NCBI RefSeq assembly: GCF_016901575.1
Contig: NZ_JACJKQ010000010.1
Location: 1-64,000, forward strand
Length of the DNA stretch: 64,000 nucleotides
Direction: 5' to 3'
From: Enorma phocaeensis
GTDB taxonomy: Bacteria; Actinomycetota; Coriobacteriia; Coriobacteriales; Coriobacteriaceae
Shown here: positions 1-10,388 of the stretch, piece by piece
How positions within the stretch are numbered: the stretch's first letter is position 1
Layout of the letters: each line of letters begins with the position of its first letter
Position numbers and translations under genes: made by a program
Notes under the pieces: generated by a model
The model's database searches: none
Seen by the model: the letters and a program-made list of their open reading frames with translations, nothing else
Told to the model about the DNA's origin: nothing

Positions 1-19
1 AGATGTGTATAAGAGACAG
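1..19. other. Residual Nextera/Tn5 mosaic-end adapter
   Basis: Bases 1-19 read AGATGTGTATAAGAGACAG, identical to the 19-bp Tn5 mosaic end used in Nextera libraries. It sits exactly at the first base of the window, so genomic sequence probably begins at base 20. It is library DNA, not biology, and it means that nothing upstream of uvrB can be judged from this window. Confidence 0.95.
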
Positions 20-58
20 GCGCTATAGTGATTGCCCATTTTTCTCGTTGGAGGTGTC

Positions 59-2302
59 ATGGAGGCTTTTGAGGTAGAGCGCGTTGGCGGCGAGCTTCGT
101 CGATTTGGCGTGGCTGGAGAGCCTGCTCAGTTTCACGTGGTAAGCCCTTATGAACCTGCTGGTGACCAGCCTCAGGCTATCGCCAAGCTGGTCCAGGGCG
201 TTCAGGATGGGGACCGCTATCAGGTCCTGCTCGGCGTTACCGGTTCTGGCAAGACGTATACCATGGCAAAAACCATCGAGGCGTTGGGAAAGCCCACGCT
301 TGTCATGGCGCCCAACAAGACGCTTGCGGCTCAGCTTGCCAGCGAGTTGAAAGAGTTCTTTCCACACAACGCCGTCGTCTACTTTGTGTCCTATTACGAT
401 TATTATCAGCCTGAGGCATATGTTCCTCAGAGCGATACGTATATCGAGAAAGATGCCTCCATCAATGAAGAGGTCGAGATGTTGAGGCATCAGGCAACCG
501 CTCAGCTGCTGAGCCGACGGGACGTCATTGTCGTTGCGTCCGTCTCGTGCATCTATGGCATCGGCTCTCCGGAGGATTATGCGGGCCTCGCGCCCAATGT
601 CGACAAGAAAGTGCCGCTCGAGCGCGATGATTTCATCCATGCGCTTATCGACATCCAGTATGACCGCAATGATTTCGATCTTGCTCGCGGCACCTTCCGC
701 GTCCGCGGTGACGTCGTCGACGTGTTTCCTCCCTATGCGGAGCATCCGCTGCGTTTTGAATTCTTTGGTGACGAGGTTGAGCTCATCGCCGAGATTGATG
801 AGGTCACCGGCGAGATCACCCGTGAATATGACGCGATTCCGGTGTGGCCTGCATCCCACTATGTTACCGAGAAGCCTAAGGTGACCAAGGCCTTGAAGAC
901 CATCGAGGAAGAGTGCGAGCATCGCGTGGCAGAGCTGAAGGCTTCCGATAAGCTTCTTGAGGCCCAGCGGCTTCAGCAGCGTACGGACTACGATCTTGAG
1001 ATGCTTGAAACGATGGGTTACTGCAACGGCATCGAGAACTATTCTCGCCACCTCGATGGCCGCAAGCCCGGAGAGCCGCCCTTCACGCTCATCGACTATT
1101 TCCCAAAGGACATGCTGTGCATCATCGACGAGAGCCATGTCACGGTTCCTCAGATTCGCGGCATGCACGAAGGAGACCGCTCTCGCAAGGTCACACTCGT
1201 CGAGCATGGGTTTCGCCTTCCATCGGCGCTCGACAACAGGCCGCTTCGCTTCGACGAGTTCGAGGCGCGCGTCCCTCAATTCATCTATGTTTCGGCAACG
1301 CCTGGCGACTACGAGCTGCGCGTGAGCCAGAATAACGTCGAACAGATCATTCGCCCCACGGGCCTGCTCGATCCAAAGATCGACGTGCGGCCCGTGCGCG
1401 GACAAATCGACGACCTGCTCGACGAAATCAAGGTGCGCACCGGACGCAAAGAGCGCGTCCTGGTGACCACGCTCACGAAGCGTATGGCCGAGGACCTGAC
1501 CGACCATCTCCTTGACGCCGGCATCAAGGTCAACTATATGCATTCAGACACCGCGACGATGGACCGCGTCGAGATTCTGAGGGACCTCCGCCAGGGCAAG
1601 ATCGACGTACTGGTGGGTATCAACCTGCTTCGTGAGGGACTCGACCTTCCCGAGGTGTCGCTCGTCGCGATCCTCGATGCCGACAAGGAGGGCTTCCTGC
1701 GCAATCGCCGCTCGCTGATCCAGACGATCGGCCGTGCCGCGCGCAACGCCGACGGCGAGGTCATCATGTATGCGGATGTCATCACCGATTCGATGCGCGA
1801 GGCGATCGATGAGACCAATCGGCGCCGCAAGATCCAGATGAAGTTCAACGAGGACCATGGCATCGAGCCCAGGACGGTGCGCAAGGCGATCAACGATATC
1901 TCTAGCTTCATTGCCGAGGCAGAGGAGAACGTTGGGAAGCGCGACCGCAGCCGTGGCGATTCTCTGGGCCACGGCGAGTTCTTCACGCCTGCGGGGGAGG
2001 GTGCCGACGGCGCCCCCGGCGTCGCTGCCTCAGCGGGCCAACAGCTGGCCGAAGAGCTTGCCAATCTGCCGAAAGACGAGCTGCTGCGGATCATCGCGAC
2101 CATGGAGGACGACATGCGCAGCGCCTCCGAGGCGATGGACTTCGAGGAGGCGGCTCGCTTGCGCGACAGCATCGTTCACCTCAAGGCGGTCGTCGAGGGG
2201 GGCACCGAGGACGAGATCATGGAGCGTCTGCGTCGCGACGCACGCAAGGGCAGCGTCTTTGGCGGCGGGCGCAAGCGTCAGGGCTGGAAGGGCAAACACT
2301 AG
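59..2302 (+). CDS. uvrB: Excinuclease ABC subunit B (UvrB)
   Basis: UvrB is the helicase-like damage-verification subunit of UvrABC nucleotide excision repair in the cytoplasm. The 747-residue product has Walker A GVTGSGKT at about 59-66, the beta-hairpin region [10 protein letters not shown] near residue 112 that clamps DNA, a DEAD-type DESH box, helicase motif VI (QTIGRAARN), and a C-terminal UVR motif ([10 protein letters not shown]) that contacts UvrC. I start at ATG 59 because GGAGG lies 4 nt upstream; a TTG at 32 is in frame but has no ribosome site and lies only 12 nt past the adapter. The chain is longer than the usual 660-700 residues because of a Gly/Ala-rich insert before the UVR motif. 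uvrA and uvrC are also in this window on the same strand. Any promoter or LexA site upstream is lost at the contig end. Confidence 0.97.
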   Translation: MEAFEVERVGGELRRFGVAGEPAQFHVVSPYEPAGDQPQAIAKLVQGVQDGDRYQVLLGVTGSGKTYTMAKTIEALGKPTLVMAPNKTLAAQLASELKEFFPHNAVVYFVSYYDYYQPEAYVPQSDTYIEKDASINEEVEMLRHQATAQLLSRRDVIVVASVSCIYGIGSPEDYAGLAPNVDKKVPLERDDFIHALIDIQYDRNDFDLARGTFRVRGDVVDVFPPYAEHPLRFEFFGDEVELIAEIDEVTGEITREYDAIPVWPASHYVTEKPKVTKALKTIEEECEHRVAELKASDKLLEAQRLQQRTDYDLEMLETMGYCNGIENYSRHLDGRKPGEPPFTLIDYFPKDMLCIIDESHVTVPQIRGMHEGDRSRKVTLVEHGFRLPSALDNRPLRFDEFEARVPQFIYVSATPGDYELRVSQNNVEQIIRPTGLLDPKIDVRPVRGQIDDLLDEIKVRTGRKERVLVTTLTKRMAEDLTDHLLDAGIKVNYMHSDTATMDRVEILRDLRQGKIDVLVGINLLREGLDLPEVSLVAILDADKEGFLRNRRSLIQTIGRAARNADGEVIMYADVITDSMREAIDETNRRRKIQMKFNEDHGIEPRTVRKAINDISSFIAEAEENVGKRDRSRGDSLGHGEFFTPAGEGADGAPGVAASAGQQLAEELANLPKDELLRIIATMEDDMRSASEAMDFEEAARLRDSIVHLKAVVEGGTEDEIMERLRRDARKGSVFGGGRKRQGWKGKH

Positions 2303-2321
2303 AGGCCGTATGCCCCCGATG

Positions 2322-2410
2322 CGCGAGAAGGCCCCGGTACGAATCGCCGGCAAACGCCCCGTCGCCTCATGGCGGGGGAGTGCCGGCGACCGGTCCGGGG
2401 CCTTCTCGCG
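2322..2410. terminator. Large nested stem-loop between convergent uvrB and degV
   Basis: The outer arms 2322-2337 and 2395-2410 are perfectly complementary over 16 bp. Nested inside are CGCCGGCA (2345-2352) against TGCCGGCG (2381-2388) and a small CGCC/GGCG hairpin. The element sits between two genes that end towards each other, so it could terminate both. There is only a short T run (TTT after 2410), so a Rho-independent mechanism is likely but not certain. Confidence 0.65.
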
Positions 2411-2464
2411 TTTGCATGGACCCGTCACGCAGGGTCAGCCGGTCTTGCAAGCTGGACGGCCGAC

Positions 2465-3310
2465 CTATGCCGGCTGCTCCCAGGCGAGGCCCATGGAGCC
2501 GAGGCCCAGGTTTACCGCGAGGACCGGGCCGCCGTCTTTAACGTGAACGGTGGCGCGGGGAAAGCGGTCGCGAAGCTCGAGCATGAGGTGATGGAGCTCG
2601 ATGCCGCGCTCCCCAAAGTGGGAGATGATGAACTGGCTGGCATCCGGCGGGGCCGCCTCGACCATGGCCCGGGCGACGCCGCGCGATCCGCGGGCGCGGC
2701 AAAGGGGTTCCACGGCGCCCTCGGAGAGATGCATGACCGGGTAGCGGTTGAGCACGGTGCCGAGCGACTGCCTCATGGCGCCGAGCCGGCCGCTGCCGCG
2801 GAGCACGGACATGTCGGGCACGCTGAAGACGATCTGCTGCCCGGCGCGGAGCTCCGTGATGCTGCGGACGATGTCATCGAGCGAGGAGCCTTGGCGGGCG
2901 AGCATGCAGCTGGCGCGAACGAGGAACTCGAGGGCGCCGGCGGTGCACCACGAGTCGATGATCTCGACGTGGACGTCATCGTTCCCTCGCGGGCCGTTGC
3001 AGATCGCTGCGGCCTCGCAGGCGCTGCGGTAGGTTCCCGAGAGGCGGGACGAGATGGTAAGGCACAAGACGTCGTTTCCCGCCTTGAGCTGCCGCTGAAA
3101 GGCTTTTGCGAAGGCAAGCGTACGAACTGCCTCAGTGGTGGCGGATGCGGCGTTCTCGAGCGTCTGGGCGTAGTCTCCATTCTCGCCGAGGGGCTGCTCG
3201 CGAAGGCGCCGCCCGTCGACGATATAGGTCATGGGCACGACCTCGACGCCCAGGAGCTCCGCCTCGTGGCGCGTGAGGGCGCAGGTGGAGTCGGTTACGA
3301 TAGCGAGCAT
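2465..3310 (-). CDS. degV: DegV family protein, probable FakB-type fatty-acid-binding protein
   Basis: The 281-residue product has the DegV fold marks: an N-terminal TDST segment, ISSRLSGTY around residues 90-98 (the Ser/Thr cluster that holds the fatty-acid carboxylate), and a C-terminal ISHFGERG segment. In Firmicutes these proteins (FakB) present exogenous fatty acids to the kinase FakA for acyl-phosphate formation. It is the last gene of the fab/acc operon, and its ATG start (3310) overlaps the end of accDA by 16 bases, so it is translationally coupled. That position supports a fatty-acid role here (inference). No FakA-like DAK kinase is in the window. Binding specificity cannot be read from the sequence. 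Confidence 0.85.
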   Translation of the reverse strand: MLAIVTDSTCALTRHEAELLGVEVVPMTYIVDGRRLREQPLGENGDYAQTLENAASATTEAVRTLAFAKAFQRQLKAGNDVLCLTISSRLSGTYRSACEAAAICNGPRGNDDVHVEIIDSWCTAGALEFLVRASCMLARQGSSLDDIVRSITELRAGQQIVFSVPDMSVLRGSGRLGAMRQSLGTVLNRYPVMHLSEGAVEPLCRARGSRGVARAMVEAAPPDASQFIISHFGERGIELHHLMLELRDRFPRATVHVKDGGPVLAVNLGLGSMGLAWEQPA

Positions 3311-5011
3311 ATGACCCCTTCTCCCATGGCGCGGAACTTCTTCTGGCGTGTTTCGACGAGTTCGTCGGGGCCGAGCCCGTCGAGCTCGTCGAGCTCGTGG
3401 CCGACGCGTTTCCACACGCGGTCCGCGAGCTCTGCGGCGTCGAGGCCCGCGTCTTCGATGACGCCGTCGATGACGCCCAGGCTCGAGAGGGTGTCGGCGG
3501 TGAGTCCCAGCGCCTCGGCGGCGTCGGGGGCGCGGTTGGTCTTCTTCCACAAGATGGAGGCGCAGCCTTCGGGGCTCACGACGGAGTATGCCGCATTGCC
3601 CAGCATGAGGACGCGATCGGCCACGGCGAGACCCAGCGCGCCGCCGCTTCCGCCCTCGCCGACGATGACGCTCACGATGGGCGTCTTGAGGCCGGACATC
3701 GTGATGAGGTTGGTGGCGATGGCCTCGCCCTGCCCGCGTTCCTCCGCCCCGATGCCGCAATAGGCCCCCGAGGTGTCCACGAGGCACACCATGGGCAGGC
3801 CGAAGCGCTCGGCGAGCAGCATGACGCGACGCGCCTTGCGGTAGCCTTCGGGGTTGGCCGAGCCAAAGTTGCGGTCGACGCGTTCCTTGGTGCTGCGACC
3901 GCGCTCGGTGACGGCGACGGCTATCACGCGGCCGCAGATCCAGCCGAGGCCGGCGACGATGGCGTGGTCGTCGCCGTAGCGACGGTCGCCATGAAGCTCG
4001 ATGAAGCCGTCGAGGCTTCGCTCGACGATTTCAAGGCAGGTGGGGCGGTCGGCGGAGCGGGCGTTGCGCACCACGTCCCACGGCGTCTTCGGCGCGGGGA
4101 GGCGCTTGTGGCGCCCGCCCCGCTTGCCGACCTCGCCGGGGAGATGGGCAAGGCTGTGGAGCGACCCGGCCGCAGGCGCCTTGCCGGAAAGCAGGCTGAG
4201 CAGCTCGCATAGAACGGACGGCACGTTGGGACGGTCGACGACCATGTCGACAAAGCCGTGGTCGAGCAGGAATTCTGAGCGCTGGAAGCCGGCGGGCAGG
4301 CGCTTGTGGGTGGTCTGCTCGACCACGCGGGGCCCGGCAAATCCAACGAGCGCGTCGTGCTCGGCAATGATCACGTCGCCCTCCATGGCGAAGCTTGCCG
4401 TGACGCCGCCGGTGGTGGGGTCGGTCAACATGACGAGGTAGGGGAGGCCTGCCTCGCGATGGCGAAGGACGGCGCCGGAGACCTTCGCCATCTGCATGAG
4501 CGAGGTGGTCCCTTCCTGCATGCGCGCCCCGCCCGAGACGGTGAAGCCCACGACGGGAAGCCCCGCCTTGTCGGCACGTTCAAAGGTGCGGCAGATCTTC
4601 TCGCCGACCACGGCGCCCATCGACCCCATCATGAAGTCGCCGTTCATGACGAACAGCGCGCAGGGCATCCCTCCGATGCTGGCGCGTCCGCATACCACCG
4701 CATCGACCTCTCCGGTCTTCGCGCGCGTCGCGGCGAGCTTCTCGGCATATCCCGGGAAGGAGAGGAAGTCCGTGGCGGCGAGGTCGGCGTCCCATTCCTC
4801 GAAGCTTCCCGCATCGACGGTGAGCTCGATGCGCCGACGGGCGCCGATGCGCATGTGGTGGCCACAGCGCGGGCAGACATCGAGGCCCTCCTCAAGCTGG
4901 TCTTGGTCGATGATGCGGCGGCAGCTGGGACATTTGACATATAGGCGGCGGGGCGGCAGCTCCACGGGGACGTCGGTCACGGGCCCCTCGAGCTTGTTCA
5001 CGCCGTTTCGC

Positions 5012-5022
<11 letters not shown>
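3295..5022 (-). CDS. accDA: Fused acetyl-CoA carboxylase carboxyltransferase, beta plus alpha (AccD-AccA)
   Basis: This enzyme transfers carboxyl from carboxybiotin to acetyl-CoA, making malonyl-CoA for fatty acid synthesis. The 575-residue chain begins with the AccD zinc ribbon (Cys31, Cys34, Cys50, Cys53) and the beta carboxyltransferase domain to about residue 285. A basic linker (KRGGRHKR) leads into a complete AccA alpha domain, with oxyanion-hole glycines in SVIVGEGGSGGAL. Most bacteria encode AccD and AccA separately, so here a 1:1 ratio is built in. The start overlaps the end of accC by 11 bp and the end overlaps degV, giving tight coupling. The ATG at 5022 leads directly to the zinc ribbon, so the start is well supported. 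Confidence 0.95.
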
Positions 5023-6352
<1,330 letters not shown>

Positions 6353-6365
6353 GGGAGTCTCCCGA

Positions 6366-6803
6366 TCAGGCGTCGGCGCTGCCGGCTGCCGGCATGAGGG
6401 CAAACGACATTTCTGCCTGGACGCAGAGCTCGCCGTTCACGCGGCCCTCGCCCGTGCAGAAGCGGAAGGGGCCGCGGGCGCGGGTGAGCCGGCAGGTCAG
6501 CTCAAGCGTGTCGCCCGGATGAACGGGATGCTTGAAGCGCACCTTGTCCAGGCTGGTGTAATACGGCGTCGCGCCCGCGAGGGCCGGGTCGTCGCCCATG
6601 AGGACGCAGCAGTTCTGCGCGAGCATCTCGCACTGGATGACGCCCGGCACCACCGGGTTGCCCGGGAAGTGGCCCTGGACGAAGTACTCGTCGCCGGTAA
6701 TGGTGATCTTGCCGTGCGCCTCGCCGTCAACGACTTCGGCTTCGTCGAGCAGCAGCATGGGCTCGCGGTGCGGCAGGATCCGCTTCAGTTCCTCGCGGTT
6801 CAT
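6366..6803 (-). CDS. fabZ: 3-hydroxyacyl-ACP dehydratase (FabZ)
   Basis: FabZ removes water from (3R)-hydroxyacyl-ACP to give trans-2-enoyl-ACP in each elongation cycle. The 145-residue hot-dog-fold protein has the family signature LPHREPMLLLDE, the catalytic His45 in GHFPGNPVVPGV and the catalytic Glu59 in QCEM. Length is typical. Its start overlaps the accB stop by 4 bp (ATGA), so the two are coupled. No fabA or fabM homologue is in this cluster, so unsaturated-fatty-acid formation, if any, must be handled elsewhere. Confidence 0.95.
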   Translation of the reverse strand: MNREELKRILPHREPMLLLDEAEVVDGEAHGKITITGDEYFVQGHFPGNPVVPGVIQCEMLAQNCCVLMGDDPALAGATPYYTSLDKVRFKHPVHPGDTLELTCRLTRARGPFRFCTGEGRVNGELCVQAEMSFALMPAAGSADA

Positions 6804-7315
6804 GCGGCGGCCTCCTCATCGATCTTCATGAGGCAGCAGCCGTACTCGACAAGCTCGCCGTCCTTCACGCATACGTCGACGATCTCGCCGTCGCACTCGG
6901 CGACGACCTCGTTCATGAGCTTCATGGCCTCGATCACGCAGAGCGTGTCGCCGCGGCGGACCTTGGAGCCGACCTTTACGAAGGGCTCTGCGCCGGGCGA
7001 GGGGGCGGCGTAGAAGACGCCGACCATGGGGGCGGACACCTCGCGGACGTGGGCCATGTCGAGGGGTGCCTCGCCTGCGGGCTCCGCGGCCTCGGGCGCG
7101 GCGGCTCCGGAGTCCGCAGGCGCCGCGGCGGGCGCGGGCATGGCGTTCGGTACGGGAGCCGCCATCACGACGGGGGCAGCGGGAGCGGCGGGCGCGCTCG
7201 CGGCGCGCTCGAGCTCGACGACGCGGCCGTCCTGCTCGGCAAGGCGTACGCGCGAGAGGCCGTGCCGCTCCATAAGGGCGGCGACCTCGTCCAGTTTCTG
7301 TGCATCGATCTTCAT
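6800..7315 (-). CDS. accB: Biotin carboxyl carrier protein of acetyl-CoA carboxylase (AccB)
   Basis: AccB carries the biotin cofactor between AccC and the AccDA transferase. The 171-residue protein has an N-terminal alpha/beta region, a Pro/Ala-rich flexible linker (about residues 39-85) and a biotinyl domain with the EAMKLMNE signature, where Lys132 is the expected biotinylation site. Biotin ligase is not in the window, but the biotin transporter gene bioY lies divergently at the other end of this operon. The start is 3 bp after the fabF stop. Confidence 0.96.
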   Translation of the reverse strand: MKIDAQKLDEVAALMERHGLSRVRLAEQDGRVVELERAASAPAAPAAPVVMAAPVPNAMPAPAAAPADSGAAAPEAAEPAGEAPLDMAHVREVSAPMVGVFYAAPSPGAEPFVKVGSKVRRGDTLCVIEAMKLMNEVVAECDGEIVDVCVKDGELVEYGCCLMKIDEEAAA

Positions 7316-7318
7316 AGG

Positions 7319-8563
7319 TTACTCTCCCTTGTAGGCCTTGAGCGCCAGGGCGGCGTTGTGGCCGCCGAAGCCCAGGTTGGTCGTGAGCGCCCAGGCGAGC
7401 TCGGCCTCGATTGCCTCGCCCGGGGTGTAGTCGAGATCGCAGGCCGGGTCGGGCTCGGCGTATCCGATGGTGGGCGGCACGATGCCATGCTCGAGCGCGA
7501 GCGCCGATGCCATGACCTCGACCGCGCCGGTGGCGCCCAGCATGTGGCCGGTCATGGACTTGGTGGACGAGATGTGGGCCGAGCGCGCCGCCTCCTCGCC
7601 GAGGGCGAGCTTGAAGCCGGCGGTCTCGGTGCTGTCGTTGAGCTTGGTCGAGGTGCCGTGGGCGTTGATGTAGAGCCCCTCCTCGGGCTTCATGCCAGAT
7701 TCGGACACCGCGTCGGCGATGGCGCGCGTGATGCCGCGGGCGTCGGGGTCGGGACTCGTGATGTGGTAGGCGTCGGCGGTGTTGCCGTATCCGGCGACCT
7801 CGCACACGATGTGCGCGCCGCGCGCCACGGCGTGCTCGTACTCCTCGAGAACAAGCACGCAGGCGCCTTCGCCCATGACGAAGCCGTCGCGGTTTGCGTC
7901 GAAGGGACGGCAGGCCGTGGCAGGGTCCGGATTCAGGGTGAGCGCCTTGCAGTTGGTGAAGCCCGCTACGGCTTCGGGAAGGATCGCGGCCTCGGTGCCG
8001 CCGGCAAGAATGACGTCGGCGTAGCCGTGTTTGATGGCGCGGAAGGCCTCGCCGACGGCGTGGGCGGAGGTGGCGCATGCCGTCACCACGGGCAGGGTGG
8101 GGCCGGTCAGATGGTGTCGAATGGAGATCTCGCCCGCTGGCATGTTCGCGATCATCATGGGGATCATGAAGGGCGACACGCGGCGAGGTCCGCGCTGGCG
8201 CATGGTGTCGACGTTGACGGTGTACGAGCCGAGCCCGCCGATTCCCGTGCCGACGTATACGCCCACGCGGTCGCGGTCGAGCTCGGCGTCGTCCTCGAGG
8301 CCGGAGTCCTTCCACGCCTCGTCGGAGGCGACGAGGGCGTACTGGCAGCTCAGGTCCTGGTGGCGGACGTCGATGCCCTCATAGTCCTTGCCGTCGAAAC
8401 CTTTGACCTCGGCGGCGACCTTGACCTTGAAGTCGGCGGTGTCGAAGCGGGTGATGAGCCCGATGCCCGGGCGGCCGGCGACAAGGGACTCCCAGGTCTC
8501 CTGCGCGGTGAGTCCGACGGGCGTGACGGCGCCCATGCCGGTGATGACGACTCTACGTTCCAT
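7319..8563 (-). CDS. fabF: 3-oxoacyl-ACP synthase II (FabF)
   Basis: FabF condenses malonyl-ACP with a growing acyl-ACP. The 414-residue thiolase-fold enzyme has the nucleophile Cys163 in VTACATSAH, the catalytic His in NAHGTST, and the C-terminal NLGFGGHN loop with the second active-site His. I start at ATG 8563 (MERRVVITGMG) because GGGAG lies 5 nt upstream; an in-frame ATG four codons earlier overlaps that ribosome site. It lies 24 bp after fabG. Confidence 0.96.
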   Translation of the reverse strand: MERRVVITGMGAVTPVGLTAQETWESLVAGRPGIGLITRFDTADFKVKVAAEVKGFDGKDYEGIDVRHQDLSCQYALVASDEAWKDSGLEDDAELDRDRVGVYVGTGIGGLGSYTVNVDTMRQRGPRRVSPFMIPMMIANMPAGEISIRHHLTGPTLPVVTACATSAHAVGEAFRAIKHGYADVILAGGTEAAILPEAVAGFTNCKALTLNPDPATACRPFDANRDGFVMGEGACVLVLEEYEHAVARGAHIVCEVAGYGNTADAYHITSPDPDARGITRAIADAVSESGMKPEEGLYINAHGTSTKLNDSTETAGFKLALGEEAARSAHISSTKSMTGHMLGATGAVEVMASALALEHGIVPPTIGYAEPDPACDLDYTPGEAIEAELAWALTTNLGFGGHNAALALKAYKGE

Positions 8564-8587
8564 GTTCTCTCCCAATTGCTCGTGCGG

Positions 8588-9358
8588 CTACATCGCCATG
8601 CCGCCGTCGACCCTGATGACCTCGCCGGTCACGTAGGAGGCGGCGTCGCTTGCGAGGAAGCTCACCACGGCGGCGACCTCCTCGGGGGCGGCCATGCGGC
8701 CCAGCGGAATCTGCTCTTCATAGTGCGCGCGGACGGCGTCGGTGAGCTTCGCCGTCATGTCGGTCTCGACAAAGCCGGGTGCCACGGCGTTGACCGTGAC
8801 GTTGCGGCCGGCAAGCTCGCGCGCCACCGATTTTGTGAGGCCGATGATGCCGGCCTTCGAGGCGGCGTAGTTCACCTGGCCGGCGTTGCCCATGAGGCCC
8901 ACGACGGAGCTCAGGTTGATGATGCGGCCGCCGCGCTGACGCATGAAGATGCGGCTGCAGGCGCGCACCATGTTGAAGGTGCCCGTCAGATTGACGTCGA
9001 TCACGCGGGCGAAATCCTCGTCGCGCATGCGGGCCATGAGGCCGTCGCGGGTGATGCCCGCGTTGTTTACGAGCACCCAGATGCCGCCGAAGTCGGATGC
9101 CACCTGGGACACGCATGCCTTGGCGTCCTCGGCGTCGGAGACGTCGCAGCGGTAGGCGCGCGCCACGCGCCCGAGCGCCTCGACCTCACGCACGGTCTCG
9201 CGCGCCGCCTCGTCATTTCCGGCGTACACCACCGCGATGTCGAAGCCGTCGCGTGCAAGCGACGTCGCGACGGCGCGGCCGATGCCACGCGAGCCGCCGG
9301 TCACGAGGGCGCAGCGGGTCCCCTGGTCGCGGCTCTCGTCTGTGGTCTTGGAATCCAT
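8588..9358 (-). CDS. fabG: 3-oxoacyl-ACP reductase (FabG)
   Basis: FabG is the NADPH-dependent short-chain dehydrogenase that reduces 3-oxoacyl-ACP. The 256-residue protein has the cofactor loop TGGSRGIG, the structural NNAG motif, the catalytic Ser in NLSSVVG and the YxxxK pair in YAASKAG. A hydrophilic stretch of about 14 residues precedes the first strand, longer than in most FabG. A 103-bp gap separates it from fabD upstream, the second-longest gap inside the operon. Confidence 0.95.
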   Translation of the reverse strand: MDSKTTDESRDQGTRCALVTGGSRGIGRAVATSLARDGFDIAVVYAGNDEAARETVREVEALGRVARAYRCDVSDAEDAKACVSQVASDFGGIWVLVNNAGITRDGLMARMRDEDFARVIDVNLTGTFNMVRACSRIFMRQRGGRIINLSSVVGLMGNAGQVNYAASKAGIIGLTKSVARELAGRNVTVNAVAPGFVETDMTAKLTDAVRAHYEEQIPLGRMAAPEEVAAVVSFLASDAASYVTGEVIRVDGGMAM

Positions 9359-9461
9359 CCGTCACACTCCTTTTCAATGTGTGGGCGCCATGCCATGGCG
9401 CAGTCGTCGGAAGACGGGCGGCGACGCGCCCGCGTTTCTCGATGTTTGGCACCTGCCGCCG

Positions 9462-10388
9462 TCAGGCTTCGAGTGCTTCGAGCACCTGGCCCAGCTGCTC
9501 GGGCGTCTCGCAGCAGAGGGCGCGCGCGTCCGGGAGCGTTCGCGCGACAAGCCCGGTAAGGGTCTTGCCCGGGCCCACCTCGACAAAGGTGTCGATGCCG
9601 CGGCGCTCGAGCTCGTGCAGCGTGCGCACCCATTGCACCGGAGAGGCAACCTGCTCGGCGAGGAGCTCGCGACGAGAGGCCGCGTCTGCGGGATAGGCCT
9701 CTGCCGTGCGGTTGGCGATGACGGGGATGCTCGGCGAGCCGGGCTCGTGCCCGTCCGCCAGATAGCTGTCCAAGGCCTGCGCGGCATCGGCCATGAAGGG
9801 GCTGTGGAAGGCGCCCGACACGGCCATCTTCATGGAGCGGCCCTTCGCTTTCCGCACGAGGGAGTCCAGGCGCTCCAGCGCCTCGGGGGTGCCGGCGACG
9901 ACGGTCTGCTGGGGGCTGTTGTAGTTCACGGGCCACGCGTCGCCCGCCTCCGCGGCGAGCTGCTCGACCGTCGGGGCGTCGAGCTTCACGACGGCGCGCA
10001 TGCTTCCCGGATGCCGCTCGGCGGCATCCGCCATGAACGCGGCGCGGCGGCATACGAGCTCGAAGCCGGCGTGGTCGGTGTAGGCGCCTGCAAAGGTGAG
10101 CGCCGCGACCTCGCCGAGCGAGAATCCCGCCACGGCGGCGGGGTGTACGCCATGGGCCTCAAGCGCGCGGGCGCATGCCAGGTCTACGGCGAAGACGCAG
10201 GGCTGCGTGTTCGCCGTCTGGGCGAGTTCCTCGGCGGTTCCCTCGAAGCACTGCTGGGAGGTGCCGGGGCGCACCTCGTCGGCGGCGTCGAAGACCGCCT
10301 TGGCGGCGGGCTCGGCCGCGGCGAGCTCGGCTCCCATGCCGGGGTGCTGGGCGCCCTGGCCGGCGAAGAGGAGCGCTACTGAACCCAT
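9462..10388 (-). CDS. fabD: Malonyl-CoA:ACP transacylase (FabD)
   Basis: FabD moves malonyl from CoA to acyl carrier protein. The 308-residue protein opens with LLFAGQGAQ, has the catalytic Ser90 in GFSLGE (Phe replaces the common His of GHSLG), and the active-site His in GAFHSPFM. The start at ATG 10388 overlaps the end of fabK by 13 bp. The 34 in-frame residues upstream are Arg-rich shadow sequence inside fabK and were excluded. Confidence 0.95.
   Translation of the reverse strand: MGSVALLFAGQGAQHPGMGAELAAAEPAAKAVFDAADEVRPGTSQQCFEGTAEELAQTANTQPCVFAVDLACARALEAHGVHPAAVAGFSLGEVAALTFAGAYTDHAGFELVCRRAAFMADAAERHPGSMRAVVKLDAPTVEQLAAEAGDAWPVNYNSPQQTVVAGTPEALERLDSLVRKAKGRSMKMAVSGAFHSPFMADAAQALDSYLADGHEPGSPSIPVIANRTAEAYPADAASRRELLAEQVASPVQWVRTLHELERRGIDTFVEVGPGKTLTGLVARTLPDARALCCETPEQLGQVLEALEA

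Noticed and set aside
23-1543. 506-codon minus-strand frame over uvrB
   Set aside because: Antisense of the conserved helicase core; starts at the contig edge and shows no domain.
2369-3763. 464-codon plus-strand frame opposite degV and accDA
   Set aside because: Low-complexity antisense reading; the opposite strand encodes well-conserved proteins.
7049-9559. 836-codon open frame on the plus strand across the fab genes
   Set aside because: It is antisense to accB, fabF and fabG, is Gly/Ala/His/Arg-rich with no domain, and exists because of high GC. The minus-strand genes have full catalytic motifs.
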